A stretch of 64,000 nucleotides of DNA from UBA5429 sp942493315 (GCA_942493315.1 OW818690.1:2294001-2358000); one strand, 5' to 3'; shown: positions 25,270-33,155, counted from the stretch's first letter. Program-made: numbers and translations. The notes: a model not told the origin generated them from the letters alone.

Positions 25270-26680
25270 CACTATTGTCCGATAAAAATTAAAAATATTA
25301 TATTTTGGACTGTATAGTGTTGAATATCAATATGAATAATTTCTAATTTTATCAAAATTGAAAAGTAAGCCCCCCTAGAAGAGGGTCAAATCTACTAAAT
25401 TTTGTTCTTGTTTTTGCCAATCTTTTTCAGGATTTTCAAGAAATTTATTCAAATGTATATAATTAAAGAGATGAATCCGACAAAAACTAACTAGATTTGA
25501 AAATGCCCAAGGTCGTTTGAGCTGTTTTTGAATGACTGTAAATAATAAATTAACAATTAATGCACAGTATATCTGTATTTTGATTGCATTTTCATTGTCT
25601 CCAAGAAAATATTTTAAAGGAAAGTTTTGTTTTAACTGTTTGAATAACAATTCTATTTCCCAACGAAGTTTGTAAATAGCAGCTACTAAATCTGGTCTCA
25701 TTTCATAAAGATTGGTCAGAAATTCAAATTCTCTTTTCAATTTTCGATCATAAAATCTCACTTTTCTTAATTTTACTTTTTGAACATTTTTATTTTCATC
25801 TTTAAAACTAACCTCAATAATTGTATCTTCTAGTACTCCACTATGAATGCAATCTTCTATTAATAATTCTTCTGTAACTGAATAAACCGCATTGTCTTTA
25901 ATCCTGGTCACAAAACCTACATTATTGTCACTAAATAATTTAAATGCTTGATAATCATTATATCCTTTATCAAAAACATAAATTGTATTTGGATCTAGCT
26001 TTAATTTTGATAGTAAAAAATGATCATGTCTTGCAGACTCCGTAAACCAAACCATTTTAGGAACCAGTTCATCAACATTGATAATGGTATGCATTTTGAT
26101 TCCACCTTTTCTTTTACCATTTATCGGATTCCTTCCAACGCACTTTAAAATATCTTGAAAAAGACTAATTGTTGTACTATCAAAAATTTCAACTTGTCTT
26201 TTAATTACATCCTTAATTCGGCTGTCCGAGATCAAATGACCATATTTTTTTAACAAATCATTATAAATTCCGGCAAAAAAATCAGAGGATCTGCGCTTAT
26301 TTGCATCTGAAAGTGTGCTTTTATAAGGAATATTAAGCAGTTGAAAATGTTTTGTTTTTCCCGACAGCCCTAACATTGCTCCGGAAACTTCCCTGAGTGA
26401 GCTACACTTGGCAAATACACAAAAGAGCATGCTAATTAAGTGATCCTTAGCCATAAAGCGTTTTGTATAATGGTTTGCTTTATGCTTTTGGGCGTTTTTG
26501 AAGATAATATTATTGTCAATATAAGAAATCAGCTGTCCGAAAACAGACTGACCAAAAAAATTCGTATTTTTGCTCATTGTAGGTTTATATTTTGGTAGAT
26601 ACAAAACTACAAAAAAGAGTAATGGGGGTGGATTGAAAAATTACCCCCTTACTTTATAACTTTTTTATCGGACAATAGTG
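25270..26680. mobile_element. IS4-family insertion sequence, complete, 9-bp target duplication
   Basis: 1411 bp with perfect 18-bp terminal inverted repeats CACTATTGTCCGATAAAA and a direct duplication ATTTTGATT at 25261-25269 and 26681-26689. The intact target duplication and perfect ends indicate a recent insertion. Low-complexity C/G runs (CCCCCC near 25370, GGGGG near 26625) flank the transposase gene inside the element. Confidence 0.97.
25375..26577 (-). CDS. IS4-family DDE transposase
   Basis: 400 aa from the ATG at 26577 (a TTG 9 codons earlier is possible). N-terminal NTNFFGQSVFGQLISYID is the DUF4372 domain seen in these transposases. The catalytic Asp residues lie in EIFDSTTISLF and YVFDKGYND, and YKLRWEIELLFKQLK fits the IS4 signature Y-(2)-R-(3)-E-(6)-K exactly. 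The gene is intact. Confidence 0.95.
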   Translation of the reverse strand: MSKNTNFFGQSVFGQLISYIDNNIIFKNAQKHKANHYTKRFMAKDHLISMLFCVFAKCSSLREVSGAMLGLSGKTKHFQLLNIPYKSTLSDANKRRSSDFFAGIYNDLLKKYGHLISDSRIKDVIKRQVEIFDSTTISLFQDILKCVGRNPINGKRKGGIKMHTIINVDELVPKMVWFTESARHDHFLLSKLKLDPNTIYVFDKGYNDYQAFKLFSDNNVGFVTRIKDNAVYSVTEELLIEDCIHSGVLEDTIIEVSFKDENKNVQKVKLRKVRFYDRKLKREFEFLTNLYEMRPDLVAAIYKLRWEIELLFKQLKQNFPLKYFLGDNENAIKIQIYCALIVNLLFTVIQKQLKRPWAFSNLVSFCRIHLFNYIHLNKFLENPEKDWQKQEQNLVDLTLF

Positions 26681-26935
26681 ATTTTGATTGAAAAAATCGA
26701 TCTTTTTGTTTAAGAATTAAATGAACTTTTTCATTATTATTCAAAAATAAAACCAAATCGGTTTCAAATATTTCTATACTATCAACTGTACAAATGGGTT
26801 TTATACTATCATTTATTACAGTTTTATTTCCATAAGTATTGAAAATACTAATGAAAAAGATCCAAAATATAACCTTTTTATTTATTAATTTTTGCATTTG
26901 ATTTTTTATTATTGAGTTTTCTTTGATTCATGATA

Positions 26936-27397
26936 TTATTCAATAATTAATACAAAACCTTCATCCCATATTTCAGTTAATAATAATTTTTTATTTGTAA
27001 AATTTTCCAATTCTTTAATAAATTCAGAAATTTTTAAACTATCCATTTGAAGTTCTTTGTAATATTCAAATCTAAAATATTGATCTTTTTTAAATGAAAT
27101 TTTATTTTCATTTTTTGAAATAAAATTTTTACAATCTATTAGATATTCTTTATTTGATAAATTTTCACATTTTCCTGATAATGCAATCCTAAGAGAATAT
27201 CTTCCATCTGTAAAAATCATTTTATACATACTACAATCATTATATAAAATTGTATCATAGTCTGTATAATTAAATTTTTGATTTTCTGACTTATAAGATG
27301 AACTTTTGTTACAACTACTAAAAATCAATACAATCGCAATAATATTTACAATAATTAATTGTCTTAATATTTTATTTAATCTTCTTCTAAAACCCAT
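26936..27397 (-). CDS. Small lipoprotein in the Rhs island
   Basis: 153 aa. A basic MGFRRRLNK start is followed by a hydrophobic stretch and lipobox LIFSSC (Cys near 29), so it should be lipidated. The mature part is charged and Lys-rich with no named motif. It is downstream of an Rhs-derived promoter/leader fragment (27446-27498). Position among Rhs tips suggests immunity or a related cargo role, but this is inference. Confidence 0.65.
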   Translation of the reverse strand: MGFRRRLNKILRQLIIVNIIAIVLIFSSCNKSSSYKSENQKFNYTDYDTILYNDCSMYKMIFTDGRYSLRIALSGKCENLSNKEYLIDCKNFISKNENKISFKKDQYFRFEYYKELQMDSLKISEFIKELENFTNKKLLLTEIWDEGFVLIIE

Positions 27398-27453
27398 ATT
27401 TCTAGTGTAAAGTTACTGTTTTAATATCCGGTTTTTATGTTGATTTCTCTACG

Positions 27454-27498
27454 TAATCCGTTAAGGTTCATCGGGTTGAAATTAAAAAAGCAAAGATA
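27454..27498 (-). promoter_or_regulatory. Rhs-cassette promoter and leader copy
   Basis: Minus strand carries TATCTTTG (27491-27498) followed by ATGAACCTTAACGGATTACG, the same promoter-start unit found at 30952 and partly at 29557. Here it encodes only MNLNGLRREINIKTGY before a stop, then the lipoprotein gene at 27397 begins. Confidence 0.6.
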
Positions 27499-27554
27499 TG
27501 AATTAAATTGGAAATATGAAAATTAAAAAAGACTTATCGTTAATTTTTATTTTT

Positions 27555-28223
27555 TTATTTCCAAATGATTTTTGTCCTTTTTTTATCAATAATAGGTAAA
27601 TAACTCTCATAGTCCTCATTATTCATATATAGTTGATAATCATGTTGTAAAACAAAAATTTTATTTTTATAACTTTTAAGAGTAGCATGATCTCCACATG
27701 TCCAATTCATTACAAGTATATCTAAGACATTATCTCCATTAAAATCACCAATAAAATCTGAGAACTGGGTAAATATCTCTTCATTTGCAACTAAATCCAA
27801 ACTTTTAGTAAAAATGAAATGGAAATATTGTTCGTATGAAGTTGGAGCCATATTATATATACTGACAACAACATCATACATAGTGTCTTTTTCAAAACTA
27901 AATTCTGTAATATATACAACTAATGGCTCATGTGTTTCAGTTGAATCTGTTATGGGTTCATCCCCAATAACTGCTTTCAAAGTCCATTGTACGTTACTGT
28001 CAGAAAAACAGATTGGTTCCACTATTTTTAAATATTCAAATTCTTCCATGTTTTCACCAACAGAATATTCATGAATGATATTCACAGATTTCAATATTAA
28101 CTTCTCGAACAAAAATTCATTTTGATGATTTATATACCGTTGGACTTTTTTTATAGAATTATCTTGTGCCATTGAAAACAAACACATCAACAGTAAATTG
28201 AAAATTAATATAGATTGTTTCAT
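27555..28223 (-). CDS. Exported protein with an FG-GAP-like segment
   Basis: 222 aa from the ATG at 28223, which puts a clean signal peptide (MKQSILIFNLLLMCLFSMAQ) first; a start 8 codons earlier is possible. Near residue 170, FIGDFNGDNVLDILVMNW matches the Ca2+-binding loop of FG-GAP/VCBS repeats (DxNxDxxxD). There is only one such loop, so it is not a full propeller. It is in the minus-strand Rhs island and its role is unknown. Confidence 0.65.
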   Translation of the reverse strand: MKQSILIFNLLLMCLFSMAQDNSIKKVQRYINHQNEFLFEKLILKSVNIIHEYSVGENMEEFEYLKIVEPICFSDSNVQWTLKAVIGDEPITDSTETHEPLVVYITEFSFEKDTMYDVVVSIYNMAPTSYEQYFHFIFTKSLDLVANEEIFTQFSDFIGDFNGDNVLDILVMNWTCGDHATLKSYKNKIFVLQHDYQLYMNNEDYESYLPIIDKKRTKIIWK

Positions 28224-28304
28224 TGTTTTGGTTTTGGAAAATTCCATATTAAATAAAATACATTGCCAATTTTTTTATTCGATTTACTCTTTTATGATTT
28301 TTTT

Positions 28305-28928
28305 CTAATCTATGATTTTTTTACCTGAAGGAAAATATAAAAGATATTTAGCATTTTCAATATTACAGTCTTCAACAATTCCAAGAAAAAACCCATCACA
28401 AATATACCCAAAAGATGAATCTTTATAACTACAAAAGAGTTCACCAACAATGGAATCTCCAATATTTATATTTTCAGATGATACATTTAATTTTACTTTT
28501 TGAGGTTTAAATGAATGAACTGAACAATCTGAATTAAAAATTAAAATTACATCATGTTGCTTTTTTGCAATTTTAATAAAAATTGAAGAGGAATTTATAC
28601 AATTTCCATTGGATATGATGATATAAATACTTTCATCAAATTTAAAACATCTTGAAGTGAAAAAGTAATCATGATTTTTAAATTCATTAAATTCCTTTAT
28701 AAAAATTTCACCAAATACTTTTGAACCAAAGTATGTGTTCATGGATAAATGGTCAGTTTTAGAGTTTTTTATAGATAAATTATTTAATTCATTTGAATAT
28801 TTTTGTATTAAATTGGGGTCAATGTTCATTGATTGCTCATTCATTTCTTGCTGCTTTTTCATGTTGTCACAATTAAAAAAAAGAAAGCTAAAAAGCAAAA
28901 TGACAACTAATATAATTTTTTTTTGCAT
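28305..28928 (-). CDS. Putative lipoprotein in the Rhs island
   Basis: 207 aa from the ATG at 28928, giving MQKKIILVVILLFSFLFFNC with a lipobox Cys at 20. The mature region has no recognised motif (GNCINSSSIFIKIAKKQHDVIL...). The TATCTTTG box at 29039-29046 lies in a copy of the cassette promoter sequence (AAAGATATGAATTAAATTGGG on the plus strand in part). A candidate immunity or surface cargo gene. Confidence 0.6.
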   Translation of the reverse strand: MQKKIILVVILLFSFLFFNCDNMKKQQEMNEQSMNIDPNLIQKYSNELNNLSIKNSKTDHLSMNTYFGSKVFGEIFIKEFNEFKNHDYFFTSRCFKFDESIYIIISNGNCINSSSIFIKIAKKQHDVILIFNSDCSVHSFKPQKVKLNVSSENINIGDSIVGELFCSYKDSSFGYICDGFFLGIVEDCNIENAKYLLYFPSGKKIID

Positions 28929-29038
28929 ATATATTATTTTTTTATGATCTAGCATCGTTTAAAAAAACATTTGATTGAATGATCTCTAATTGTTATCTAA
29001 TTCTCTAATTTTCATGGTTTTTTATTTGTTTCAGAAAG

Positions 29039-29046
29039 CAAAGATA
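29039..29046 (-). promoter_or_regulatory. Cassette-type -7 box before the 28928 gene
   Basis: Minus strand TATCTTTG within CCAATTTAATTCATATCTTT, the same context as at 27491 and 30952. Confidence 0.55.
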
Positions 29047-29112
29047 TGAATTAAATTGGGATTAATTTTTAAAAAAAAGTTTTAAAAATCATTAAGGGGA
29101 GAAATTATAATA

Positions 29113-29213
29113 TTCCGGGAAAGTGTTGGTTTTATTTTTTGTAAATAAATTATTAGTAGATGTTTATAAACTGTTGTTTTTTTTAATCAAACACTTTCCA
29201 CACTTTCTCGGAA
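29113..29213. repeat. MITE-like palindromic element (solo copy)
   Basis: Begins TTCCGGGAAAGTGTTGG and ends TTTCCACACTTTCTCGGAA, about 101 bp, with no coding capacity. Same ends, length and AT-rich core style as the two modules that flank the transposase at 11065-12114. Confidence 0.8.
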
Positions 29214-29273
29214 TAATGAATGAATACCCAATTTAAATAGGTTTGAAGATTTTTGATATTCCAAATTTCCCTT

Positions 29274-29513
29274 ATTGACGAAAAAGTATTAAAAGGTGAA
29301 ATCTCGTCATTAAGAAGTAGTAGTGACAATTTTCCAAATTGGAAACTGCAATGAATCGGATTAAGATTTGTATTAATAATTTGATAATAAAAAAATATCA
29401 CAGAGTTTCACAATGTTTAAAAGATGTATCACAGTGAAGATAGGTCTGAATTTTTAAATTTACAACCCACCGCCTTGTTCATAATCCCCAAACGGGAACT
29501 GCCGTAAATGGGG
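29274..29513. repeat. 240-bp direct repeat, right copy
   Basis: Partner of 24641-24880 with a single mismatch over 240 bp. Confidence 0.95.
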
Positions 29514-29557
29514 CGCTTGCTGGTAGTGGGTTCTCTATGTAATCCGTTAAGGTTCAT
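29429..29557 (-). pseudogene. Rhs tip fragment, 42 codons
   Basis: Open frame beginning MNLNGLHREPTTSKRPIYGS and continuing SRLGIMNKAVGCKFKNSDL to a stop. It matches the start of the Rhs gene at 30933 up to IMNKAV, then diverges into non-Rhs sequence. It reads as a truncated Rhs cassette fused to the 240-bp repeat. Confidence 0.65.
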
Positions 29558-29612
29558 GGGGTTGGGATTGAAAATATTTAGTAATCCAAAAAAGCTATTA
29601 TTTATGACAAAA

Positions 29613-30113
29613 TTAAATTTTCTTCATGAGTTTTTTCTTAAAACAATTAAACTTTTCAAATTTATTATTAAACAAATATTTTGTTAGCAAAATATGACCA
29701 AATAAATAAAAAAATAATATACCTAACAACAATATTAAATCTATAGTAAAAGATTTATTTTGAAAAACTTTATTGACAATTTCAAATAATATGTATGTTA
29801 TTCGACTAAAAGCGAAAATAATAAGATATAATAAATCAAATCCATTCAGGTAATCCATCCCTAAATATAAAAATAAAAGAAAAAAAATCATTGTAATTGG
29901 AATGTATATTTCACTATATCTAATTCCACCAATCAGTACTAATAAAAATATTAAAATCGATTGAATGATTCCAAAACTAAAATACTCCCAAAAAGTGTAT
30001 TCATTATATAAAGTAGAGATTTCATTACAAATAATAATTCCTATAATATTTAAAAAAGTTAGAATAAGTAAAAAAATAATTGAAAATCTTATTGAATTTT
30101 TTAATCTTTTCAT
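29613..30113 (-). CDS. Integral membrane protein next to an Rhs tip
   Basis: 166 aa with about five hydrophobic helices (FSIIFLLILTFLNIIGIII, FGIIQSILIFLLVLIGGI, PITMIFFLLFLYLGM, TIDLILLLGILFFYLFGHIL) and a basic C-terminus. It begins 2 bp after the preceding ORF ends. A small membrane protein directly after a polymorphic-toxin tip is a common layout for immunity proteins; there is no family match to confirm it. Confidence 0.6.
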   Translation of the reverse strand: MKRLKNSIRFSIIFLLILTFLNIIGIIICNEISTLYNEYTFWEYFSFGIIQSILIFLLVLIGGIRYSEIYIPITMIFFLLFLYLGMDYLNGFDLLYLIIFAFSRITYILFEIVNKVFQNKSFTIDLILLLGILFFYLFGHILLTKYLFNNKFEKFNCFKKKLMKKI

Positions 30114-30115
30114 AG

Positions 30116-30325
30116 TTATTTATCTTGATATTTTTTAAGTTTTTTTGCATTTTCAACTCCAATATTAATTTTTGAATCTATTGTAGCTCGTAAAAATTCT
30201 GTCACATGGTCAAGAAAACGATCCCTAACTAAACCTTGACTTATTAAAGCATTTTCAACTACACATTCAATTAGTCTTGCATTTAATCTCGTTTCTAACC
30301 CACAAATTTTCCTTGTCCTATCCAT
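30116..30325 (-). CDS. Small ORF overlapping the Rhs end (possible frameshifted toxin tail)
   Basis: 69 aa, starting inside the last codons of the Rhs frame in a different frame. Its sequence (ETRLNARLIECVVENALISQ...DHVTEFLRATIDSKINIGVENAKKLKKYQDK) is helical and continuous with where an Rhs toxin domain would be expected to go on. Either a separate small gene or the true C-terminus of the Rhs protein lost by a one-base frameshift near 30300-30330. Confidence 0.45.
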   Translation of the reverse strand: MDRTRKICGLETRLNARLIECVVENALISQGLVRDRFLDHVTEFLRATIDSKINIGVENAKKLKKYQDK

Positions 30326-30933
30326 CTTTTTTGAGAAATATTTGATGTAATAAAAGTAGCTATACTATTTCTTTCATCAGGAACAGACTGCTCAGTAAAT
30401 GTACCGTCAAGAAACATTGTAACAGAATAAGTACCATTACCTAAAGGTCCATAATCTTCAACGTTTTTATAATTTACTTTTGTTATCTCAGGTGAGATTC
30501 TATCAACAGAATACTTTGTAATGATGATATACTTTTCCATACCATCCAAATCAATAGCCCAAATCGGTGAATTCTCAGCAAAAGCATAAGTACTGTTCCA
30601 AGGGTAGTCACTTCTCAGCGGATCCACGCTCCAAAACCGTCCAATCCGAGCATCATACATTCTGTATTGAAAAGCGTAGTTTAATTTATCTCCATAAATC
30701 TCATTATCTCCTTCCTGTCCATTAAACCCATACTGATACCCAGTACTATGTGTTCTAAAACTAATCGGGTAGCCAAAGGGGTAGTAGTTAGTGAGGGAAG
30801 GGTAAAAAGACGGCAGACTACAGACCGCAGACTTCGGACTTTTGACCGCCTTGTTCATAATCCCCAAACGGGAGCTGCCGTAAATGGGGCGGTTGCAAGT
30901 AATAGGTTCTCTATGTAATCCGTTAAGGTTCAT
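30295..30933 (-). CDS. Rhs-family orphan C-terminal protein (core end plus variable tip)
   Basis: 212 aa from the ATG at 30933; an earlier ATG at 30954 would overlap the -7 box. YPFGYPISFRTHSTGYQYGFNGQE and YDARIGRFWSVDPL...YPWNSTYAFAENSPIWAIDLDG are the classic Rhs repeat-associated core end. After DLDG comes a variable ~70-residue tip, where polymorphic toxins sit. The huge YD-repeat N-terminus of a full Rhs is missing, so this is an orphan tip with its own promoter. Between IMNKAV and YYPFG the normal linker is replaced by codons derived from a GTCTGTAGTC-type intergenic word array (about 30808-30845). Confidence 0.8.
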   Translation of the reverse strand: MNLNGLHREPITCNRPIYGSSRLGIMNKAVKSPKSAVCSLPSFYPSLTNYYPFGYPISFRTHSTGYQYGFNGQEGDNEIYGDKLNYAFQYRMYDARIGRFWSVDPLRSDYPWNSTYAFAENSPIWAIDLDGMEKYIIITKYSVDRISPEITKVNYKNVEDYGPLGNGTYSVTMFLDGTFTEQSVPDERNSIATFITSNISQKRWIGQGKFVG

Positions 30934-30951
30934 GTGGTTGAAATTGAGGAG

Positions 30952-30959
30952 CAAAGATA
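30952..30959 (-). promoter_or_regulatory. -7 box of the Rhs orphan tip
   Basis: Minus strand TATCTTTG, 18 bp before the ATG at 30933, in the conserved cassette promoter context. Confidence 0.55.
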
Positions 30960-30989
30960 TGAATTAAATTGGGAAGAATTAATAATTCA

Positions 30990-31628
30990 TTACTTTTGTT
31001 TATTTAATTCTTCCAAAAATTGTTCTAAAATAGATTTATCGAATTGAGAGTTTGTGAAAAAATCAATGTACTCACTATCGCTTTTAAATTGTACTGTTAA
31101 TGATTGAAAATTTCCAATTTCTCTTCCGAAAAATGAAGATGTTTTTTTGTAAACAATCATATATATTTCATTTTTATACCAGTATAATTCAAAATCATTT
31201 TCAAGATTGGATGTACTTCCTATTGTAATTAAATATTGGTCGTTTTTAAAATAAACATTTTTACCTACAAGAAATTTATTTTGGAAGAATAGAGAGATTT
31301 CATCTAACATTTTATGTAGAAAAAAATAACTTGAATCATTAAAAACATATAACTCATATTCTAACTTAGACCATCTATACCTTTTTTGCTCAAACATAGA
31401 AAAATAAGTAGGGCTTTTATGAAGTTTACAAAAACTAAATTTATTTGCGATTACTGTTTTTTCATATAAAACAATAGTATCAACATTCAATTCTCGAATT
31501 TTATAGATATCTGAAATTAAAATGTTACTAAATTCTTTAAATTTGTTTTTTTTGGTCTCACCCTGTGAAAAACAAGGTTTGTAAACTAAAATAAATAGAA
31601 TAAATAAAAAAAAATATTTAAGGTTCAT
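30990..31628 (-). CDS. Secreted protein of unknown function at the island edge
   Basis: 212 aa with a signal peptide (MNLKYFFLFILFILVYKPCFSQ). The mature part has alternating aromatic and charged residues without a known motif. It is the first minus-strand gene of the Rhs island, 30 bp upstream of the cassette promoter, with its own TATATTTG box at 31686-31693. Could be an immunity or cargo gene of a former upstream cassette. Confidence 0.6.
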   Translation of the reverse strand: MNLKYFFLFILFILVYKPCFSQGETKKNKFKEFSNILISDIYKIRELNVDTIVLYEKTVIANKFSFCKLHKSPTYFSMFEQKRYRWSKLEYELYVFNDSSYFFLHKMLDEISLFFQNKFLVGKNVYFKNDQYLITIGSTSNLENDFELYWYKNEIYMIVYKKTSSFFGREIGNFQSLTVQFKSDSEYIDFFTNSQFDKSILEQFLEELNKQK

Positions 31629-31685
31629 TTTAATATTGGTTTAACCTCCTGTTTTAAAGATAGGGTTATATTTTATTTAAGAATG

Positions 31686-31693
31686 CAAATATA
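31686..31693 (-). promoter_or_regulatory. -7 box of the 31628 gene
   Basis: Minus strand TATATTTG, 57 bp before the ATG. Confidence 0.45.
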
Positions 31694-31795
31694 CATCTTT
31701 TTAAACAGAATATTTTTTTATTTCACAAAGTTCTTCAAAGTTTTAAAGAAGTTTTTATCGATACTATTCACAAATATTTTGTCATAAACAAATAT

Positions 31796-32177
31796 AACGC
31801 TCCGCTGGAGCGGGGTTGTTTGGTCGGAGGTTGTTTGGCTACCAATATAACACTCCTTTGGAGCGGGGTTGTTTGGTCGGAGGTTGTTTAGCTACCAATA
31901 TAACACTCCTCTGGAGCGAGGTTGTTTGGTCGGAGGTTGTTTAGCTACCAATATAACGCTCCTCCGGAGCGAGGTTGTTTGGTCGGAGGTTGTTTAGCTA
32001 CCAATATAACGATCCTCTGGAGCGAGGTTGTTTGGTCGGAGGTTGTTTAGCTACCAATATAACGCTCCTCCGGAGCGGAGTTGTTTGGTCGGAGGTTGTT
32101 TAGCTACCAATATAACACTCCTCTGGAGCGAGGTTGTTTGGTTGTGTATTTTGTTTGGCTACCAATATAACGCTCCG
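31796..32177. repeat. 53-bp tandem array, seven units plus a partial
   Basis: Unit starts are at 31796, 31849, 31902, 31955, 32008, 32061, 32114 and (after one irregular unit) 32169. Each unit begins AAC(G/A)CTCC-nnn-GGAGCG, a small inverted repeat whose arms CTCC/GGAG are conserved while the loop changes (GCT, TTT, TCT, TCC), followed by the nearly invariant GTTGTTTGGTCGGAGGTTG and GCTACCAATAT. No ORF spans it. Confidence 0.95.
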
Positions 32178-32390
32178 ATATAGAAGACTACAGACAACGG
32201 ACTGCGGACTACAGACAAATGAATAATGAATAATGAATAATGAATAATGAATAATGAAAAATTTTGTGCAATTTCAAACTAACCTCGTCGAACGTTTAAC
32301 GTCGAACGTTTAACGTCGAACTTCGAACGTTTAACGTCGAACTTCGAACGTCTCCAGTCTCCAGTCAAAAAAAACCGCTTGCGGTTTTGC
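32178..32390. repeat. Word arrays between the 53-bp array and the GC-rich repeat
   Basis: GACTACAGACAACGGACTGC words (32183-32218), AATGAATAATG repeats (32219-32262), then a GTCGAACGTTTAACG array (32283-32351). These are the same words seen near 1317, 3640, 20518 and 20594. Confidence 0.9.
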
Positions 32391-32569
32391 GCGTTAGGGA
32401 TGTGGAGGGCGCGAAGCGGTACGAACCGGAACGAGCGCCGCGATGATTGAACTGTTCTGGTGATCAATATCTTAAGCGAAGTGCGGTGAAGTACGGGAGC
32501 GAAGCGGACCCCGGAACAAGCCCGACGGCAGCAGGGTTGGATCGTGGGTTGGGTGCTGCCGGAACGCCC
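32391..32569 (+). repeat. GC-rich structured repeat, copy 2 (179 bp)
   Basis: Same length and orientation as 1096-1274, about 90% identical by eye, from GCGTTAGGGATGTGGAGG to CTGCCGGAACGCCC. In this copy the 3' stem is longer (CGGCAGCA/TGCTGCCG). It is preceded by the same AAACCGCTTGCGGTTT hairpin and followed by the same TTAATAAGCTAATATG sequence as copy 1. Confidence 0.8.
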
Positions 32570-32778
32570 TAATTAATAAGCTAATATGCTAATGAGATAA
32601 TAAGTTAATTGGGGGAAAGGGACAAGGGGAAGGGGAAAGAAGTAAAAAGTAAGAAGTAAGAAGTAAGAAGTAAAAAATAAAAAGTAAAAAATAAACCTGA
32701 TACCTGTTACATGATACCTGATACCTAAAACCCTCTAAACCTTCTACTATCGACCATAGACCATAGACTATCGACTTT
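32570..32778. repeat. Short-word arrays before DUF454
   Basis: TAAGCTAATATGCTAATG, GGGAAAGG, AAGTAAGAAGTAAAAAG (32638-32690), CCTGATACCTG (32696-32730) and GACCATAGACTATCGAC (32743-32775) words in sequence. No gene is visible in the gap 31629-32780. Confidence 0.88.
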
Positions 32779-32780
32779 GT

Positions 32781-33155
32781 TTATTTCACCGTTTTGACTA
32801 CAAATCCCATCACTATCGTGCCGATGAGTCCGATGGCGATGATTAGTATTCTGATTGAGGTTACTTTGATTAAAAATACTACAGAAATGGTGATCATCAG
32901 CCACATCAGGAGGATGGAATACCACTTTACTTGTAACGTGATCCCGCGCTTGTCATGAAATTTTTGAATGTATCGTCCTAAATATTTGTGTGTGATGAGT
33001 TTACGATATAAATAGTCGGAACTCCTTAGAAATAATGCTGCGGATAATAGTAAAAATGGGGTAGTGGGTAACCCCGGAATCACAATTCCTAAAATCCCTA
33101 AAAATAATGATACTGAACCTAAAAAAATGAATAAAAGCTTGAGGATGAACTTCAT
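32781..33155 (-). CDS. DUF454 (YbaN-like) inner-membrane protein
   Basis: 124 aa with about four membrane helices. LGSVSLFLGILGIVIPGLPTTPFLLLSAALFLRSSDYLYRKLITHKYLGRYI is the family signature. Function unknown. Its start overlaps the fcl stop by 4 bp, so it is the translationally coupled last gene of the run from 42006. The stop lies next to a short-word array. Confidence 0.9.
   Translation of the reverse strand: MKFILKLLFIFLGSVSLFLGILGIVIPGLPTTPFLLLSAALFLRSSDYLYRKLITHKYLGRYIQKFHDKRGITLQVKWYSILLMWLMITISVVFLIKVTSIRILIIAIGLIGTIVMGFVVKTVK

Larger units (their letters stand above)
24950..26897 (-). pseudogene. Secreted small protein split by the IS4 element
   Basis: The upstream part (26897-26681) begins with a signal-like MQKLINKKVIFWIFFISIFNTYG and reaches DRFFQSK at the IS edge. 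Removing the IS and one copy of the 9-bp duplication joins it in frame to 25260-24950 (YKNFRFISIYDSIVTK...), giving one open frame of 175 codons plus stop. The product before insertion was an exported protein of unknown function in the Rhs island; the two halves should not make it now. The downstream half has no good start of its own. Confidence 0.85.

Noticed and set aside
31796..32177. Regular repeats resembling a CRISPR array
   Set aside because: Units are contiguous 53-mers with no unique spacers and there are no cas genes nearby; it is a tandem repeat.
32279..32467. Minus-strand ORF with KFDVKRSKFDVKRS
   Set aside because: Translation of the GTCGAACGTTTAACG array joined to the GC-rich repeat; not conserved at the other copies.
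32725..32925. Minus-strand ORF rich in His and Asp
   Set aside because: Overlaps the 3' end of the DUF454 gene in another frame and runs into the word array; a shadow.
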